Shown: positions 16,605 through 25,207 of the stretch, piece after piece | How the letters are laid out: every line of letters begins with the position of its first letter | Position numbering within the stretch: the stretch's first letter is position 1 | Source: an uncultured Lachnospiraceae bacterium | GTDB taxonomy: Bacteria > Bacillota > Clostridia > Lachnospirales > Lachnospiraceae | Direction of reading: 5' to 3' | NCBI GenBank assembly: GCA_910585215.1 | Contig: CAJUDQ010000010.1 | Location: forward strand, 53,080 to 97,690 | DNA: 44,611 nucleotides | Notes under the pieces: generated by a model | Told to the model about the DNA's origin: nothing | Databases searched by the model: none | What the model saw: the letters and a program-made list of their open reading frames with translations, nothing else | Program-made: the position numbers and the translations under genes

Positions 16605-17702
16605 TTATACATTAAATCTGAAAAGTATTACATCTCCATCCTGAACAACGTAATCCTTTCCTTCCAGCCCTACAAGTCCCTTTTCCTTTGCTCCTGCATA
16701 AGAACCACAGTCCAGAAGATTCTGGTAGTTTACTACTTCTGCACGTATAAAACCTCTCTCAAAATCAGTATGAATCTTTCCTGCCGCCTGAGGAGCCTTT
16801 GTTCCCTTTTTGATGGTCCATGCTCTCGTCTCTGTCTCTCCTGCGGTTAAAAAACTCATAAGCCCCAAAAGACTATAACTTGCCTGAATTAATTTATCAA
16901 GACCAGAGGTTTTTATTCCCAAATCCTCAATAAACAGTTCCCTCTCATCTTCGGAAAGTTCAGAAAGCTCCTGTTCAATCTGAGCACATACAGCAAATGT
17001 TTCAAAACCATTGTCAGAGGCATATTTTCGCACTTTTGCCACATATGGGTTATTGTTCGCATCGTCAGCAAGGTCCTCTTCTTTTACATTTGCAGCAAAA
17101 ATAACCGGTTTACAGGTCAGCAAGTTATATTCTGAAAGAAATTCCTCTTCTTCCTCATCCTCTGTCTCAAAGCTCTTTCCAAGTTTTCCTTCCTCCAGAT
17201 GAGCCTTTATTTTCAAAAGAAGTTCATGTTCCTTTGCCGCTTTCTTATCATTTCTTATCAGTTTTGCCACTTTGGCGATTCTTCGTTCCAGGATTTCAAG
17301 GTCTGAAAAAATCAACTCCAGATGAATGGTTTCAATATCACGGATTGGGTCTATATCACCTTCTACATGAATAATATTTGTATCCTCAAAACAGCGCACC
17401 ACATGAACAATGGCATCTACCTCTCTGATATTGGCAAGAAACTGATTTCCCAGTCCCTCTCCCTTTGATGCGCCCTTTACAAGACCTGCAATATCGACAA
17501 ATTCAATAACAGCAGGAGTGATTTTTGCAGAGTGATAAAGTTCTGCCAGCTTGTCAAGTCTTTCATCCGGTACTGCTACTACACCGATATTCGGGTCTAT
17601 TGTACAGAATGGATAATTGGCAGATTCGGCTCCTGCCTTTGTAAGTGAATTAAATAAAGTACTCTTGCCGACATTTGGCAGACCTACGATTCCCAGTTTC
17701 AT
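16605..17702 (-). CDS. ychF: Redox-regulated ATPase/GTPase YchF (OLA1 family)
   Basis: A 365-residue Obg-related P-loop NTPase: P-loop GLPNVGKST at residues 7-15, switch region with NIGVVAVPD, DIAGLVKGASKGEGLGN (G3), the helical insertion of about residues 140-200, and a C-terminal TGS domain ending DYVVQDGDVILFRFNV. The family binds ribosomes and prefers ATP over GTP in studied members; its role is in translation and stress response. The length is standard. ATG 17702 follows AAGGAGG. Confidence 0.97.
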   Translation of the reverse strand: MKLGIVGLPNVGKSTLFNSLTKAGAESANYPFCTIDPNIGVVAVPDERLDKLAELYHSAKITPAVIEFVDIAGLVKGASKGEGLGNQFLANIREVDAIVHVVRCFEDTNIIHVEGDIDPIRDIETIHLELIFSDLEILERRIAKVAKLIRNDKKAAKEHELLLKIKAHLEEGKLGKSFETEDEEEEEFLSEYNLLTCKPVIFAANVKEEDLADDANNNPYVAKVRKYASDNGFETFAVCAQIEQELSELSEDERELFIEDLGIKTSGLDKLIQASYSLLGLMSFLTAGETETRAWTIKKGTKAPQAAGKIHTDFERGFIRAEVVNYQNLLDCGSYAGAKEKGLVGLEGKDYVVQDGDVILFRFNV

Positions 17703-17759
17703 TTTTATATATTCCTCCTTGAAAATGCCTTATTTTACATGCTTTTAGCATTTCTCTAT

Positions 17760-17787
17760 ATTTTATTTACACCATTTACTACACCAA
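17760..17787 (-). promoter_or_regulatory. Probable ychF promoter
   Basis: TTGGTG (17782-17787), 16-bp spacer, TAAAAT (17760-17765) on the minus strand, about 60 bases upstream of the ychF start. Confidence 0.4.
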
Positions 17788-17840
17788 TTTTAGACGATTT
17801 TAAGCATTTTTTCAATATTCTCTGATTTTACTTTTATTGA

Positions 17841-17886
17841 AAAAAGCCTTAAATGGCAATAATTATATTACCACATAAGGCTTTGC
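17841..17886 (-). terminator. Terminator of pheST
   Basis: A long hairpin: outer stem AAAGCCTTA/TAAGGCTTT and an inner stem TGGTAATA/TATTGCCA with one G-T pair, followed by T6 on the minus strand, shortly after the pheT stop. Confidence 0.85.
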
Positions 17887-17912
17887 AAGTCCACATAAAT
17901 TTATATTTCTAT

Positions 17913-20330
17913 CTATTTCCTGAGCTCAATTCCCATCTCGCCGAGGTCAGCAAGAATCTTCTCCATAACTGGTGTAATATCCTTATCCTCCAAGGTTCTG
18001 TCCTTTGCTCTGAAAGTAAGAGAATATGCTACGGATTTATATCCCAGTTTAATCTGAGCACCTTCATATACATCAAACAGGCTCATGGATTCAAGAAGCT
18101 TTCCGCCTCTCTTTTCAAATACTTTTTCCACATCTCCAACCAGGATATTTTTTCCCATAACCATACTTAAATCTCTGGTAACAGCCGGATATTTCGCAAG
18201 ACCTTCATATTTTCTGTCAAAAGTTGCATATTCTGTTACCTTTCTGATATCTATCACTGCCAGATATGCTTTTTCACCAATTTCATAATTATCAAGCACT
18301 GCAGGATGTACCTCACCCAGATATCCCATGATTTCTCCATTATAAATCACATCCGCCTGTCTGCCTGGATGAAGATAGGGCTTTTTCTTATCGGGATTGT
18401 ATTCGGGCTTTTTCTTCATGCCAACCTTTTCAAAAAACTCCTCAATAACCCCTTTCATATCAAAGAAATCACCCTCTCCATACATTCCGAGAGTAAACAT
18501 CATTCTTTCCTCCGGAAGCTCTGTAACCGGAAGTCCTTTTGGAAGATAGATATTTCCAAGCTCATAGAGCTTTGCACTCTTATTTCTTCTGTTATAATTT
18601 GTAGCAAGAGAAGTCAACATTCCGTTTAAGGAAACTGTTCTCATAATACTAAAATCTTCACCAAGCGGATTTAAAATTGTAACAGTTTTTCTAAGCTCAC
18701 TGTCTTCTGGAAGCAACAGCTTATCAAATACCTTTGGACTTTCAAAAGAATAATTCATTCCCTGAGAGAAACCGCAAAATTCCGCTGTTTCCCTTGCGAT
18801 TTCCTCAACGCGCATTTTAAAAGATTTCTTGCCTGTGGTCGCTTCTCCTGATGGGAGCGATACCGGAATATTATCATAACCAAAAAATCTTGCCACTTCC
18901 TCTGCAATATCTGCATCACATTCAAGGTCTTGACGGAAAGTTGGTATTATCAGCTCATTTTTTTCTTTCTCATAAGCAATTTCTAGTCTGTCAAAATAGC
19001 CAAGCATCTCCTCAGCTTCAATTGCTGTTCCAAGAAGTTTGTTATATTTTTCCGGTTCAAATGAGATTCTCTTTTCTGTCTTCTTTTTCGGATATACATC
19101 AACGATACCACCCACTACTTCGCCGGCTCCAAGTTCCTCAATCAATGCGCATGCTCTGTCAATGGCAGCTTCTGCATTATTCGGGTCAAGTCCTTTTTCA
19201 AATTTACTGGATGCATCTGTTCTTAAACCAAGCTTTTTTGACGAAAGTCTGATATTTGTTCCGTCAAAGCATGCTGCTTCAAAAAGAACCTGATTTACCT
19301 CCTCTGTAATCTTTGAATTTTCACCGCCCATAATTCCGGCAATGCCTACCGCTTTTTCATTGTCACAAATCATAAGAATATTCGAATCAAGCCCGCGCTC
19401 CTGTCCGTCCAGAGTCTGGAATACTTCTCCTTCTTCTGCACGTCTTACAATAATTTTATTTCCGGATAACGTGCTTAAATCGTAGGCATGCATTGGCTGG
19501 CCATATTCTTCCATTACATAATTTGTGATATCCACCAGGTTATTAATCGGTCGGATTCCACAGTTTGCAAGTCTGCGCTGCATCCATTCCGGAGATGGTT
19601 CAATTTTTACATTTTTTACTACTCTTGCACAATATCTCTTGCAAAGTTCGGTATCTTTTATTTCTACGCTGATATAATCCTCAGCTTTTTCACTGTTTCC
19701 TGTCTGTTTGATTTCAGGTTTTACAAATGGCTTTCTAAAAGTTGCAGCCGCTTCTCTTGCTATCCCCAGTACACCAAAGCAATCTACTCTGTTGGAAGTA
19801 ATTTCATACTCTATTACTGTATCTTTCAGTCCCAGTGCTTCCACTGCATCTTTTCCTATCTCTGCCGTATCAGGAAAAATATAAATTCCATTTTCCGGTG
19901 CCTCCGGATAAAAATCTCTTGAAGAACCAAGTTCCTCTATAGAGCACATCATACCAAAAGATTCCACTCCACGGAGTTTTCCCTTTTTGATTTTTGTTCC
20001 ACCTGCTGCTTTATTTCCATTGTGGTCTCCCGCCACACGACCACCATCCAATACAACCGGAACCTTGGCGCCCTCATATACATTTGGCGCACCAGTCACT
20101 ATCTGCAGGATTTCTGTACCGGTATTTACCTGACAGACTACCAGCTTTTCCGCATCCGGATGCTTTTCGATTTTTTCAATCTGACCAATTACAATTTTTT
20201 CAAGATTTTCATCCAGTCTTGTATCATTTTCTACCTTTGTACCAGACAGTGTCATTTTGTCCACATATTCCTGGTCGGTACAGTCAAGCTCAGGCACATA
20301 TGCCCGAATCCATGATAATGGTGTATTCAT
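17913..20330 (-). CDS. pheT: Phenylalanyl-tRNA synthetase beta subunit
   Basis: 805 residues, full length for PheT. In order: N-terminal EMAP/OB-type tRNA-binding domain (about 40-150, with HPDAEKLVVCQVN), B3/B4 editing domain (about 210-390, with MHAYDLSTLSGN), B5 domain (about 400-470), the catalytic-like core that binds PheS, and a ferredoxin-fold anticodon-binding domain at the C-terminus (YPAVTRDLSMV onward). It forms the alpha2-beta2 enzyme with PheS and removes misacylated Tyr. It follows pheS by 20 bases with AAGGAAGG upstream of ATG 20330. Confidence 0.97.
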   Translation of the reverse strand: MNTPLSWIRAYVPELDCTDQEYVDKMTLSGTKVENDTRLDENLEKIVIGQIEKIEKHPDAEKLVVCQVNTGTEILQIVTGAPNVYEGAKVPVVLDGGRVAGDHNGNKAAGGTKIKKGKLRGVESFGMMCSIEELGSSRDFYPEAPENGIYIFPDTAEIGKDAVEALGLKDTVIEYEITSNRVDCFGVLGIAREAAATFRKPFVKPEIKQTGNSEKAEDYISVEIKDTELCKRYCARVVKNVKIEPSPEWMQRRLANCGIRPINNLVDITNYVMEEYGQPMHAYDLSTLSGNKIIVRRAEEGEVFQTLDGQERGLDSNILMICDNEKAVGIAGIMGGENSKITEEVNQVLFEAACFDGTNIRLSSKKLGLRTDASSKFEKGLDPNNAEAAIDRACALIEELGAGEVVGGIVDVYPKKKTEKRISFEPEKYNKLLGTAIEAEEMLGYFDRLEIAYEKEKNELIIPTFRQDLECDADIAEEVARFFGYDNIPVSLPSGEATTGKKSFKMRVEEIARETAEFCGFSQGMNYSFESPKVFDKLLLPEDSELRKTVTILNPLGEDFSIMRTVSLNGMLTSLATNYNRRNKSAKLYELGNIYLPKGLPVTELPEERMMFTLGMYGEGDFFDMKGVIEEFFEKVGMKKKPEYNPDKKKPYLHPGRQADVIYNGEIMGYLGEVHPAVLDNYEIGEKAYLAVIDIRKVTEYATFDRKYEGLAKYPAVTRDLSMVMGKNILVGDVEKVFEKRGGKLLESMSLFDVYEGAQIKLGYKSVAYSLTFRAKDRTLEDKDITPVMEKILADLGEMGIELRK

Positions 20331-20350
20331 CTTTTCAACCTTCCTTCTGT

Positions 20351-21370
20351 CTAAAATTGTTTTAAGAAACGCATGTCATTTTCATAAAGAAGACGCATGT
20401 CATCTATTTCGTATTTTAATAATGCAATTCTCTCAAGGCCAACACCGAATGCGAAGCCAGAATATTCTTCCGGATTAATTCCACTCATTTTCAATACACG
20501 TGGATGCACCATACCACAGCCAAGAATTTCTATCCAGCCGGAATTTTTACACATTCTGCAGCCCTTGCCGCCACATTTAAAACAAGTGACATCCATTTCG
20601 GCGCTTGGCTCTGTAAATGGGAAATGATGCGGGCGAAATTTTACTTTTGTTTCTTCTCCGAATAATTCCTTTGCAAATTCTGCAAGAGTTCCTTTCAGGT
20701 CTGCAAATGTAATATTTTTATCTATTACAAGTCCTTCTACCTGATGGAACGATGGGGAATGTGTAGCATCCACTTCATCAGAACGAAAGACACGTCCTGG
20801 TGCAATCATTCGAATCGGCAGCTTTCCCTGTTCCATCACTCTTACCTGTACAGGGGAAGTCTGAGTTCGAAGCACGATTTTATCGTTAATATAGAAGGTA
20901 TCCTGTTCATCCTTTGCAGGGTGATTTGCCGGAATATTAAGGGCCTCAAAATTGTAATAGTCATATTCTACCTCAGGACCTTCTACCACCTCATAACCCA
21001 TGCCGATAAAAATTCTTTCCAGTTCGTCCAGTGCAATCGTATTTGGATGGCGATGTCCTACATGGTTCTTTTTTGCAGGAAGTGTAACATCAATCACCTC
21101 TGCCTGAAGCTGTGCTTCCCTTGCAGCCGCCGCAAGTCTGGCACGCATTTCCTCTATTTTTTCCTCTATTGCAGTACGGGTATCATTTACCATCTGTCCA
21201 ACCTTTGGACGTTCCTCTGCCGCAATCCCCTTCATGCCCTTGAGCACTTCTGTCAATGCTCCTTTTTTGCCTAATACAGATACCTTGATTTCATTCAGCT
21301 TATCAAGGTTTTCAGATGATTGAATTTTTTGAATTGCTTCTTCTCTGATTTTCTGCAGTCTGTCCTTCAT
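20351..21370 (-). CDS. pheS: Phenylalanyl-tRNA synthetase alpha subunit
   Basis: Class II aminoacyl-tRNA synthetase catalytic subunit of 339 residues, starting at ATG 21370 (GGAGG 7 bases upstream; the in-frame ATG at 21415 is rejected because it falls in the T-box terminator region and lacks a ribosome site). N-terminal coiled coil (residues 1-90), motif 2 region with RVFRSDEVDATHSPSFHQVEG, and motif 3 FAFGVGLERIALLKY. The pair CFKCGGKGCRMC is the Zn-like loop of many Firmicute PheS proteins. Expression is controlled by the upstream T-box. Confidence 0.97.
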   Translation of the reverse strand: MKDRLQKIREEAIQKIQSSENLDKLNEIKVSVLGKKGALTEVLKGMKGIAAEERPKVGQMVNDTRTAIEEKIEEMRARLAAAAREAQLQAEVIDVTLPAKKNHVGHRHPNTIALDELERIFIGMGYEVVEGPEVEYDYYNFEALNIPANHPAKDEQDTFYINDKIVLRTQTSPVQVRVMEQGKLPIRMIAPGRVFRSDEVDATHSPSFHQVEGLVIDKNITFADLKGTLAEFAKELFGEETKVKFRPHHFPFTEPSAEMDVTCFKCGGKGCRMCKNSGWIEILGCGMVHPRVLKMSGINPEEYSGFAFGVGLERIALLKYEIDDMRLLYENDMRFLKQF

Positions 21371-21427
21371 GATAATCCTCCATTCTTTTATTCTTGTACT
21401 ATCAGGCAATACCACTTTTCTTAGAAA

Positions 21428-21715
21428 TAAAAAACTCCGCCCCTGAAAGGGACGAAGTTTTTATGCAGCCAACTTTCAATTGACTGCTTATTCCGCGGTA
21501 CCACCCAAATTTCTTAAAATTAAGACTCTCAGCCTGCGTAACGTACAGCAAAACGTCATTTTCTACTGTTAATTCAAAAATGCAGCTCCTGTGTGAAATT
21601 CATCTCTGTATCTGAACTTATGGAGGTTCTCAGCCTGTGACCTCCATTCTCTGGAAAGAAAATACATGACTACTGTACACATTCTCAGCCTTTTTCTGTA
21701 TGAATCCTTAAGATA
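21428..21715 (-). promoter_or_regulatory. T-box riboswitch (phenylalanine) of pheST
   Basis: Minus-strand leader with the conserved T-box bulge sequence TGGGTGGTACCGCGG at 21493-21507, followed by a terminator hairpin at 21428-21463 ending in T6. The specifier is probably TTC (Phe) at 21595-21597 inside AATTTCACAC. Uncharged tRNA-Phe would pair with the specifier and the T-box bulge and favour antitermination. The element TCTCAGCC (plus strand) occurs three times in the leader, at 21527, 21628 and 21683. Confidence 0.93.
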
Positions 21716-21720
21716 AATTT

Positions 21721-21726
21721 ATTATA
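21721..21726 (-). promoter_or_regulatory. -10 box of the pheST leader
   Basis: TATAAT on the minus strand, placing the start near 21714 at the beginning of the T-box. The -35 region (TTTATA, 17 bases upstream) is weak. Confidence 0.5.
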
Positions 21727-21889
21727 ATAATACACAAATATAGTATAAAGCTACTATACATGAAATTATTTATATAGCGATAATATTAACACCAAGCTTT
21801 TATTCTGTCAATATGTTTTTTATCAATCTTTCTTTGAGAGTACTTCGCTTTTGTATTCCTGCTTCTGAAATGCTTCCGCTTTTACAGTA

Positions 21890-22066
21890 TTATTCCTCTG
21901 CTTTTACACAATGTAATGCAAGCAGTTCTTCAAATTCTGTCTTTATTTTTCTCAAAATCTGAATTTGTTTTTCATATGAGATATCCTTCATGGAAATCTC
22001 AGCCGCCAGAGCATCCATTTTTATCACAATGTCTGCCAAAACAGCCTCATTTATGTGTTTGCACAT
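21890..22066 (-). CDS. Small protein of unknown function (58 residues)
   Basis: A short helical, charged protein starting MCKHINEAVLADI and ending HCVKAEE. It was accepted as real because GGGAGG lies 7 bases before the ATG at 22066, an ideal ribosome site, and the frame fills the space before the pheST leader. Hydrophobic residues are spaced as in a helical hairpin or coiled coil. I considered the Spo0E-like phosphatase family, which has similar size, but its SxxxD signature is missing. No function is assigned. Confidence 0.6.
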   Translation of the reverse strand: MCKHINEAVLADIVIKMDALAAEISMKDISYEKQIQILRKIKTEFEELLALHCVKAEE

Positions 22067-22134
22067 ACTTACCACCTCCCGTAGTAACTATTCTATCATT
22101 TTTCGATAAATTTACATCAACAAAAAAGGTTAAA

Positions 22135-22440
22135 CTATCCACAAATTTATCCACTGTAAACCCAAATAAAAAATAATTGATTTATGGCTGTTTTTCGTCT
22201 TACTTCAAAAAAATTTTTTTGATATCCACACAATATTTATGGATTAAAATAGATATTTCCACATTTTAAATAAAAAAACTGTTACTTTTCTTTTTGAATC
22301 ATCTATAATATGTTTTAAAAATATAACGTATATATAGAATACAATATATTCAATATATAGAATATATTCACAAAGATTTTCATTAATTCTTATGTTTTTT
22401 CTTTACATAATCTATAAAATATGATATACTAAACAACTGT
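22135..22440. other. AT-rich gap with a cluster of DnaA-box-like 9-mers
   Basis: This 385-bp gap (22067-22461) has no supportable gene. On the plus strand it holds CTATCCACA (22135-22143), TTATCCACT (22147-22155), ATATCCACA (22222-22230) and ATTTCCACA (22255-22263). The first three are each one change from the DnaA box TTATCCACA. They are followed by an extremely AT-rich, partly repetitive stretch (about 22310-22375) rich in TATAT and ATATTC. The arrangement recalls an origin or a DnaA-binding cluster, but no dnaA or dnaN is nearby. Confidence 0.4.
22402..22430 (+). promoter_or_regulatory. Promoter of tRNA-Ser
   Basis: TTTACA (22402-22407), 17-bp spacer, TATACT (22425-22430), ending about 31 bases before the tRNA gene. 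Confidence 0.75.
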
Positions 22441-22461
22441 TGAGATTCTTCAGCAAATTAT

Positions 22462-22553
22462 GGAGATGTACCCAAGTGGCTGAAGGGACTGCACTCGAAA
22501 TGCAGCAGGTCGGTATTCACTCCGATGCGAGGGTTCAAATCCCTCCATCTCCG
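22462..22553 (+). tRNA. tRNA-Ser (anticodon CGA)
   Basis: A 92-base type II tRNA: acceptor GGAGATG pairs with CATCTCC followed by discriminator G; anticodon stem CTGCA/TGCAG with loop CTCGAAA gives anticodon CGA, reading the serine codon UCG. A long variable arm (GGTCGGTATTCACTCCGAT region) is typical of serine tRNAs, and the T-arm has GGTTCAAAT. The CCA end is not encoded; TTCC follows. Confidence 0.97.
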
Positions 22554-22565
22554 TTCCTTATACAA

Positions 22566-22667
22566 AAGAGGCTGTCGCAAAATAGCAATCAGGCACAATA
22601 TATTATTTATCAGCAAGAAATTGTAATATCTATATTGTGTTTGAAACTATTTTTGCAACAGCCCCTT
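22566..22667. repeat. 102-bp MITE-like imperfect inverted repeat
   Basis: The left end AAGAGGCTGTCGCAAAATAG and the right end (reverse complement AAGGGGCTGTTGCAAAAATA) match with few changes. A second pair, CACAATATA, lies further in on both arms. Both ends abut TTATA (22558-22562 and 22666-22670), which may be a target duplication. It is non-coding. It could also act as a bidirectional terminator between the tRNA and the convergent membrane-protein gene. Confidence 0.6.
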
Positions 22668-22709
22668 ATATTTATTTTTAAGCATGTCTTTTCATACCAG
22701 AAAACTTTT

Positions 22710-23591
22710 CTATTTATCATTTTGTTGCCAGTTCTTTTTCTTTTTTCCTCTGATTTTTTTTCCAATATATTTAAAATGCATATAAAAGTATATATTAATC
22801 TCAGCTCCTATAAAAATAATATACATACAGATATACAGCCACAGCATTAAAAATACTATAATGCTAAGACTGCCATACGAATATGACCTGCCTGCGATAT
22901 GATTAATATAATAAGAATAAAGGTAAGAAAATGTCAACCATCCAATGGAAGAAAAAACAGCTCCCGGCAGATATCCAAGCAGTGATTTTCTTCCATTTGG
23001 AACCAGTCGATACATAATCAGAAAAAGAATGGTCATTACTACCGGCACATAAATAGTACGGGTACTGAATATATAGTCTGCTACATCATAAATAATCGGA
23101 AAATGTGTATTAATCAGAGCCATCAGAGAATTTCCAAATACCATCAGAGTCAGAGTCAGTACAATGCCCAGTACAAATAACACTGTGTATGCACATGCAA
23201 TAAGGCGAAGCAGAAAATAATTCCTGTCCTCATTGACATGAGCAATATTTGCAAAACCTCGTATCAGAGCCAGAATTCCTTTTGCGGCAGACCATATTGT
23301 AAGTACAATGGAAATAGAAAGCAATGTACCACTGGAAGTCTGATATAAATCACTGACAATTGTAATAGCAAGCTCCTTGAAAGAATATGGTATCACAGTA
23401 AGTACTGTTTCGAGAAGAAATTCCTCTGTTACCGGTGTATACTGTATCACATTTAAAATGAGGATAAGCATGGGGAACAATGCCATTATCATAAATAAAG
23501 CAGCCTGAGATGCATAGGCGCTTACATGGTCTTCTTTTAAGCGGTCCAAAAAACCTGTCACCTGCTTGTAGGTATAGATAATACTTTTCAT
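22710..23591 (-). CDS. YihY/BrkB-family inner membrane protein
   Basis: A 293-residue polytopic protein with about six transmembrane helices and the family features: AYASQAALFMIMALFPM in the first helix, TIWSAAKGILALIRGFANI, and LLGYLPGAVFSSIGWLTFSYLYSYYI. Members were once annotated as ribonuclease BN or as a virulence factor BrkB, but no catalytic activity is established; they are regarded as possible transporters. The C-terminus is short and strongly basic (KKIRGKKKKNWQQ). It is monocistronic. Confidence 0.9.
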   Translation of the reverse strand: MKSIIYTYKQVTGFLDRLKEDHVSAYASQAALFMIMALFPMLILILNVIQYTPVTEEFLLETVLTVIPYSFKELAITIVSDLYQTSSGTLLSISIVLTIWSAAKGILALIRGFANIAHVNEDRNYFLLRLIACAYTVLFVLGIVLTLTLMVFGNSLMALINTHFPIIYDVADYIFSTRTIYVPVVMTILFLIMYRLVPNGRKSLLGYLPGAVFSSIGWLTFSYLYSYYINHIAGRSYSYGSLSIIVFLMLWLYICMYIIFIGAEINIYFYMHFKYIGKKIRGKKKKNWQQNDK

Positions 23592-23625
23592 AATTTCTCC
23601 TCACTGAAATTAAAATATAGGGATT

Positions 23626-23654
23626 ATATTACATGATATTCCCTGTTTTTTCAA
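23626..23654 (-). promoter_or_regulatory. Probable promoter of the YihY-family gene
   Basis: TTGAAA (23649-23654), 17-bp spacer, TAATAT (23626-23631) preceded by TG, minus strand. Confidence 0.45.
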
Positions 23655-23683
23655 GTAAAATTCTTTTATTTTCCACAAACCTA

Positions 23684-23713
23684 TTGCTTGTACCATGTAA
23701 TTTGAAGTATAAT
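23684..23713 (+). promoter_or_regulatory. Possible promoter of the iron alcohol dehydrogenase
   Basis: A perfect -10 TATAAT (23708-23713) with a weak -35 TTGCTT (23684-23689) 18 bp upstream. Confidence 0.4.
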
Positions 23714-23748
23714 AAATATGATATATTAAACAAACTGGAGGAAAATTT

Positions 23749-24822
23749 ATGTATTTATTTATGCCAACGCTTGTATACAGTGAAGAAAACTGTGTAAAAA
23801 ATCATTTCAGAGAAATTGCTCTGACCGGTAAAAAAGCCATGATTGTCACAGGAAAACATTCATCAAGAAAAAATGGTTCTCTGAACGATGTAAGCACTGT
23901 TTTAAATCAGGAAAATATTCCATATATTCTATTTGATGATATCGAGGAAAACCCTTCTGTGGAAACCGTTATGAAAGCAAGAAATCTTGCTGTCAGTGAA
24001 AATGTAGATTTTATTATCGGAATCGGCGGAGGTTCTCCGCTAGATGCTGCCAAAGCAATTGCCTTGATGTCTGCAAACCCAAAAGCCGATGAAGAACTAT
24101 TATACCAAAGCAACTCTTTGCCTTATCTTCCGGTTATCTGTATTCCAACTACCTGTGGAACAGGCTCTGAGGTAACTCCATATTCCATCCTTACTCTGCA
24201 TAAGCAGAAGACAAAAAAAAGTATAAGCCATAAAATATTTCCAACGCTGGCGCTGCTGGATACAAATTATTTAAAAACTGCCAGCAGAAATTGCATAGTA
24301 AATACGTCTGTAGATGCACTTTCCCATCTTATTGAAAGCTATTTGAATACCAATTCCAACGCATTAAATCGAATCTATAGTACACAGGGATTACAAATGT
24401 GGGCGGAATTTAAAGAAAATCTAAAAAATAATACACTTTCCGAAAAAGATTATGAAACTATGCTTCATGCTTCAATGGTTGCAGGTATTGCGATTACTCA
24501 TACTGGAACCTCACTTCCACATGGTTTAAGTTATCCTGTTACCTATGAACTGGGAGTGCCACATGGCAAAGCAGTGGGAATGTTTCTTGGAGGATATGTA
24601 GAGAACTACAAAGACAAAAAAGATGCCGGCAAAGTGCTTGAACTGCTTGAATTTTCAAATGCAAAAGAACTGCGCTCCTATTTGAATCAACTGCTTGGAA
24701 AAACAGAACTGCCGGCGGAGTTATTATCCGCAGATGCGGACAGTATTCTTGTAAATAAGAGTAAATTAAAAAATTATCCGTTTGAGGTTACAAAGGAAGA
24801 ATTAATTAACATGTTAAATTAA
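23749..24822 (+). CDS. Iron-containing alcohol dehydrogenase
   Basis: A 357-residue group III (Fe-dependent) alcohol dehydrogenase, cytosolic. NAD(P) binding: GIGGGSPLDAAKAIA at residues 91-105 and TTCGTGSEVTPYSIL at 134-148. Metal ligands Asp189, His193 (DALSHLIES), His258 (LPHGLSYP) and His272 (GVPHGKA) are all present. Family members interconvert aldehydes or ketones with alcohols, for example butanol, 1,3-propanediol or lactaldehyde dehydrogenases; the substrate cannot be read here. GGAGG lies 7 bases before the ATG. The gene stands alone and ends in a strong terminator. Confidence 0.92.
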   Translation: MYLFMPTLVYSEENCVKNHFREIALTGKKAMIVTGKHSSRKNGSLNDVSTVLNQENIPYILFDDIEENPSVETVMKARNLAVSENVDFIIGIGGGSPLDAAKAIALMSANPKADEELLYQSNSLPYLPVICIPTTCGTGSEVTPYSILTLHKQKTKKSISHKIFPTLALLDTNYLKTASRNCIVNTSVDALSHLIESYLNTNSNALNRIYSTQGLQMWAEFKENLKNNTLSEKDYETMLHASMVAGIAITHTGTSLPHGLSYPVTYELGVPHGKAVGMFLGGYVENYKDKKDAGKVLELLEFSNAKELRSYLNQLLGKTELPAELLSADADSILVNKSKLKNYPFEVTKEELINMLN

Positions 24823-24863
24823 TTCTTTATATTTAAAATCAATAGGATTCATAAATAATATCC

Positions 24864-24918
24864 AAAAACCGTGAACTGTCACATGAAATAGTTTTTTGCA
24901 TAACAGTTCACGGTTTTT
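24864..24918. terminator. Bidirectional terminator
   Basis: A perfect 16-bp stem (AAAAACCGTGAACTGT and its complement) with a 23-base loop; A/T runs on both sides let it serve the dehydrogenase (+) and the convergent small gene after GH127 (-). Confidence 0.9.
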
Positions 24919-24931
24919 ATTTTTTTATTCT

Positions 24932-25177
24932 CTATTCCACATTTTTTTCTTCTGTTTCTTCTTCTTCAGGATGATAAATTTTATCATATTTCTTCATTTT
25001 CTTTTTTATCTTTTTATAATATCTCTCATTGATTTCCCCCTGTTCCAAAAAACTGTCAAGCATTGCATGAACTTCTGTATATCCTTGATAAGCCAAATCC
25101 TTATAATTATTTTGCAAATTCAGTTCAAACTGCATAAGCTCCTTTTCAATCACAATCTTTGCGCCGTTATCCGCCAT
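24932..25177 (-). CDS. Small charged protein of unknown function (81 residues)
   Basis: Not recognised. A soluble, helical protein rich in Lys, Glu and Tyr (DNGAKIVIEKELMQFE, KKIKKKMKKYDKIYHPEEEETEEKNVE) with an acidic C-terminal tail. The ATG at 25177 has GGAGG 8 bases upstream. It follows the GH127 gene by 30 bases and precedes a terminator, so it is probably the last gene of that transcript. The link to arabinose metabolism is only by position. Confidence 0.7.
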   Translation of the reverse strand: MADNGAKIVIEKELMQFELNLQNNYKDLAYQGYTEVHAMLDSFLEQGEINERYYKKIKKKMKKYDKIYHPEEEETEEKNVE

Positions 25178-25207
25178 ATTCAAATCCTCCAGTTTTGTAT
25201 AGATTAG

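Noticed and set aside
21890..22066. Spo0E-like phosphatase
   Set aside because: Similar length, but the SxxxD signature of that family is absent.
22440..22850. 136-codon plus-strand frame across tRNA-Ser
   Set aside because: It covers the tRNA and the inverted repeat and has no coding likeness.
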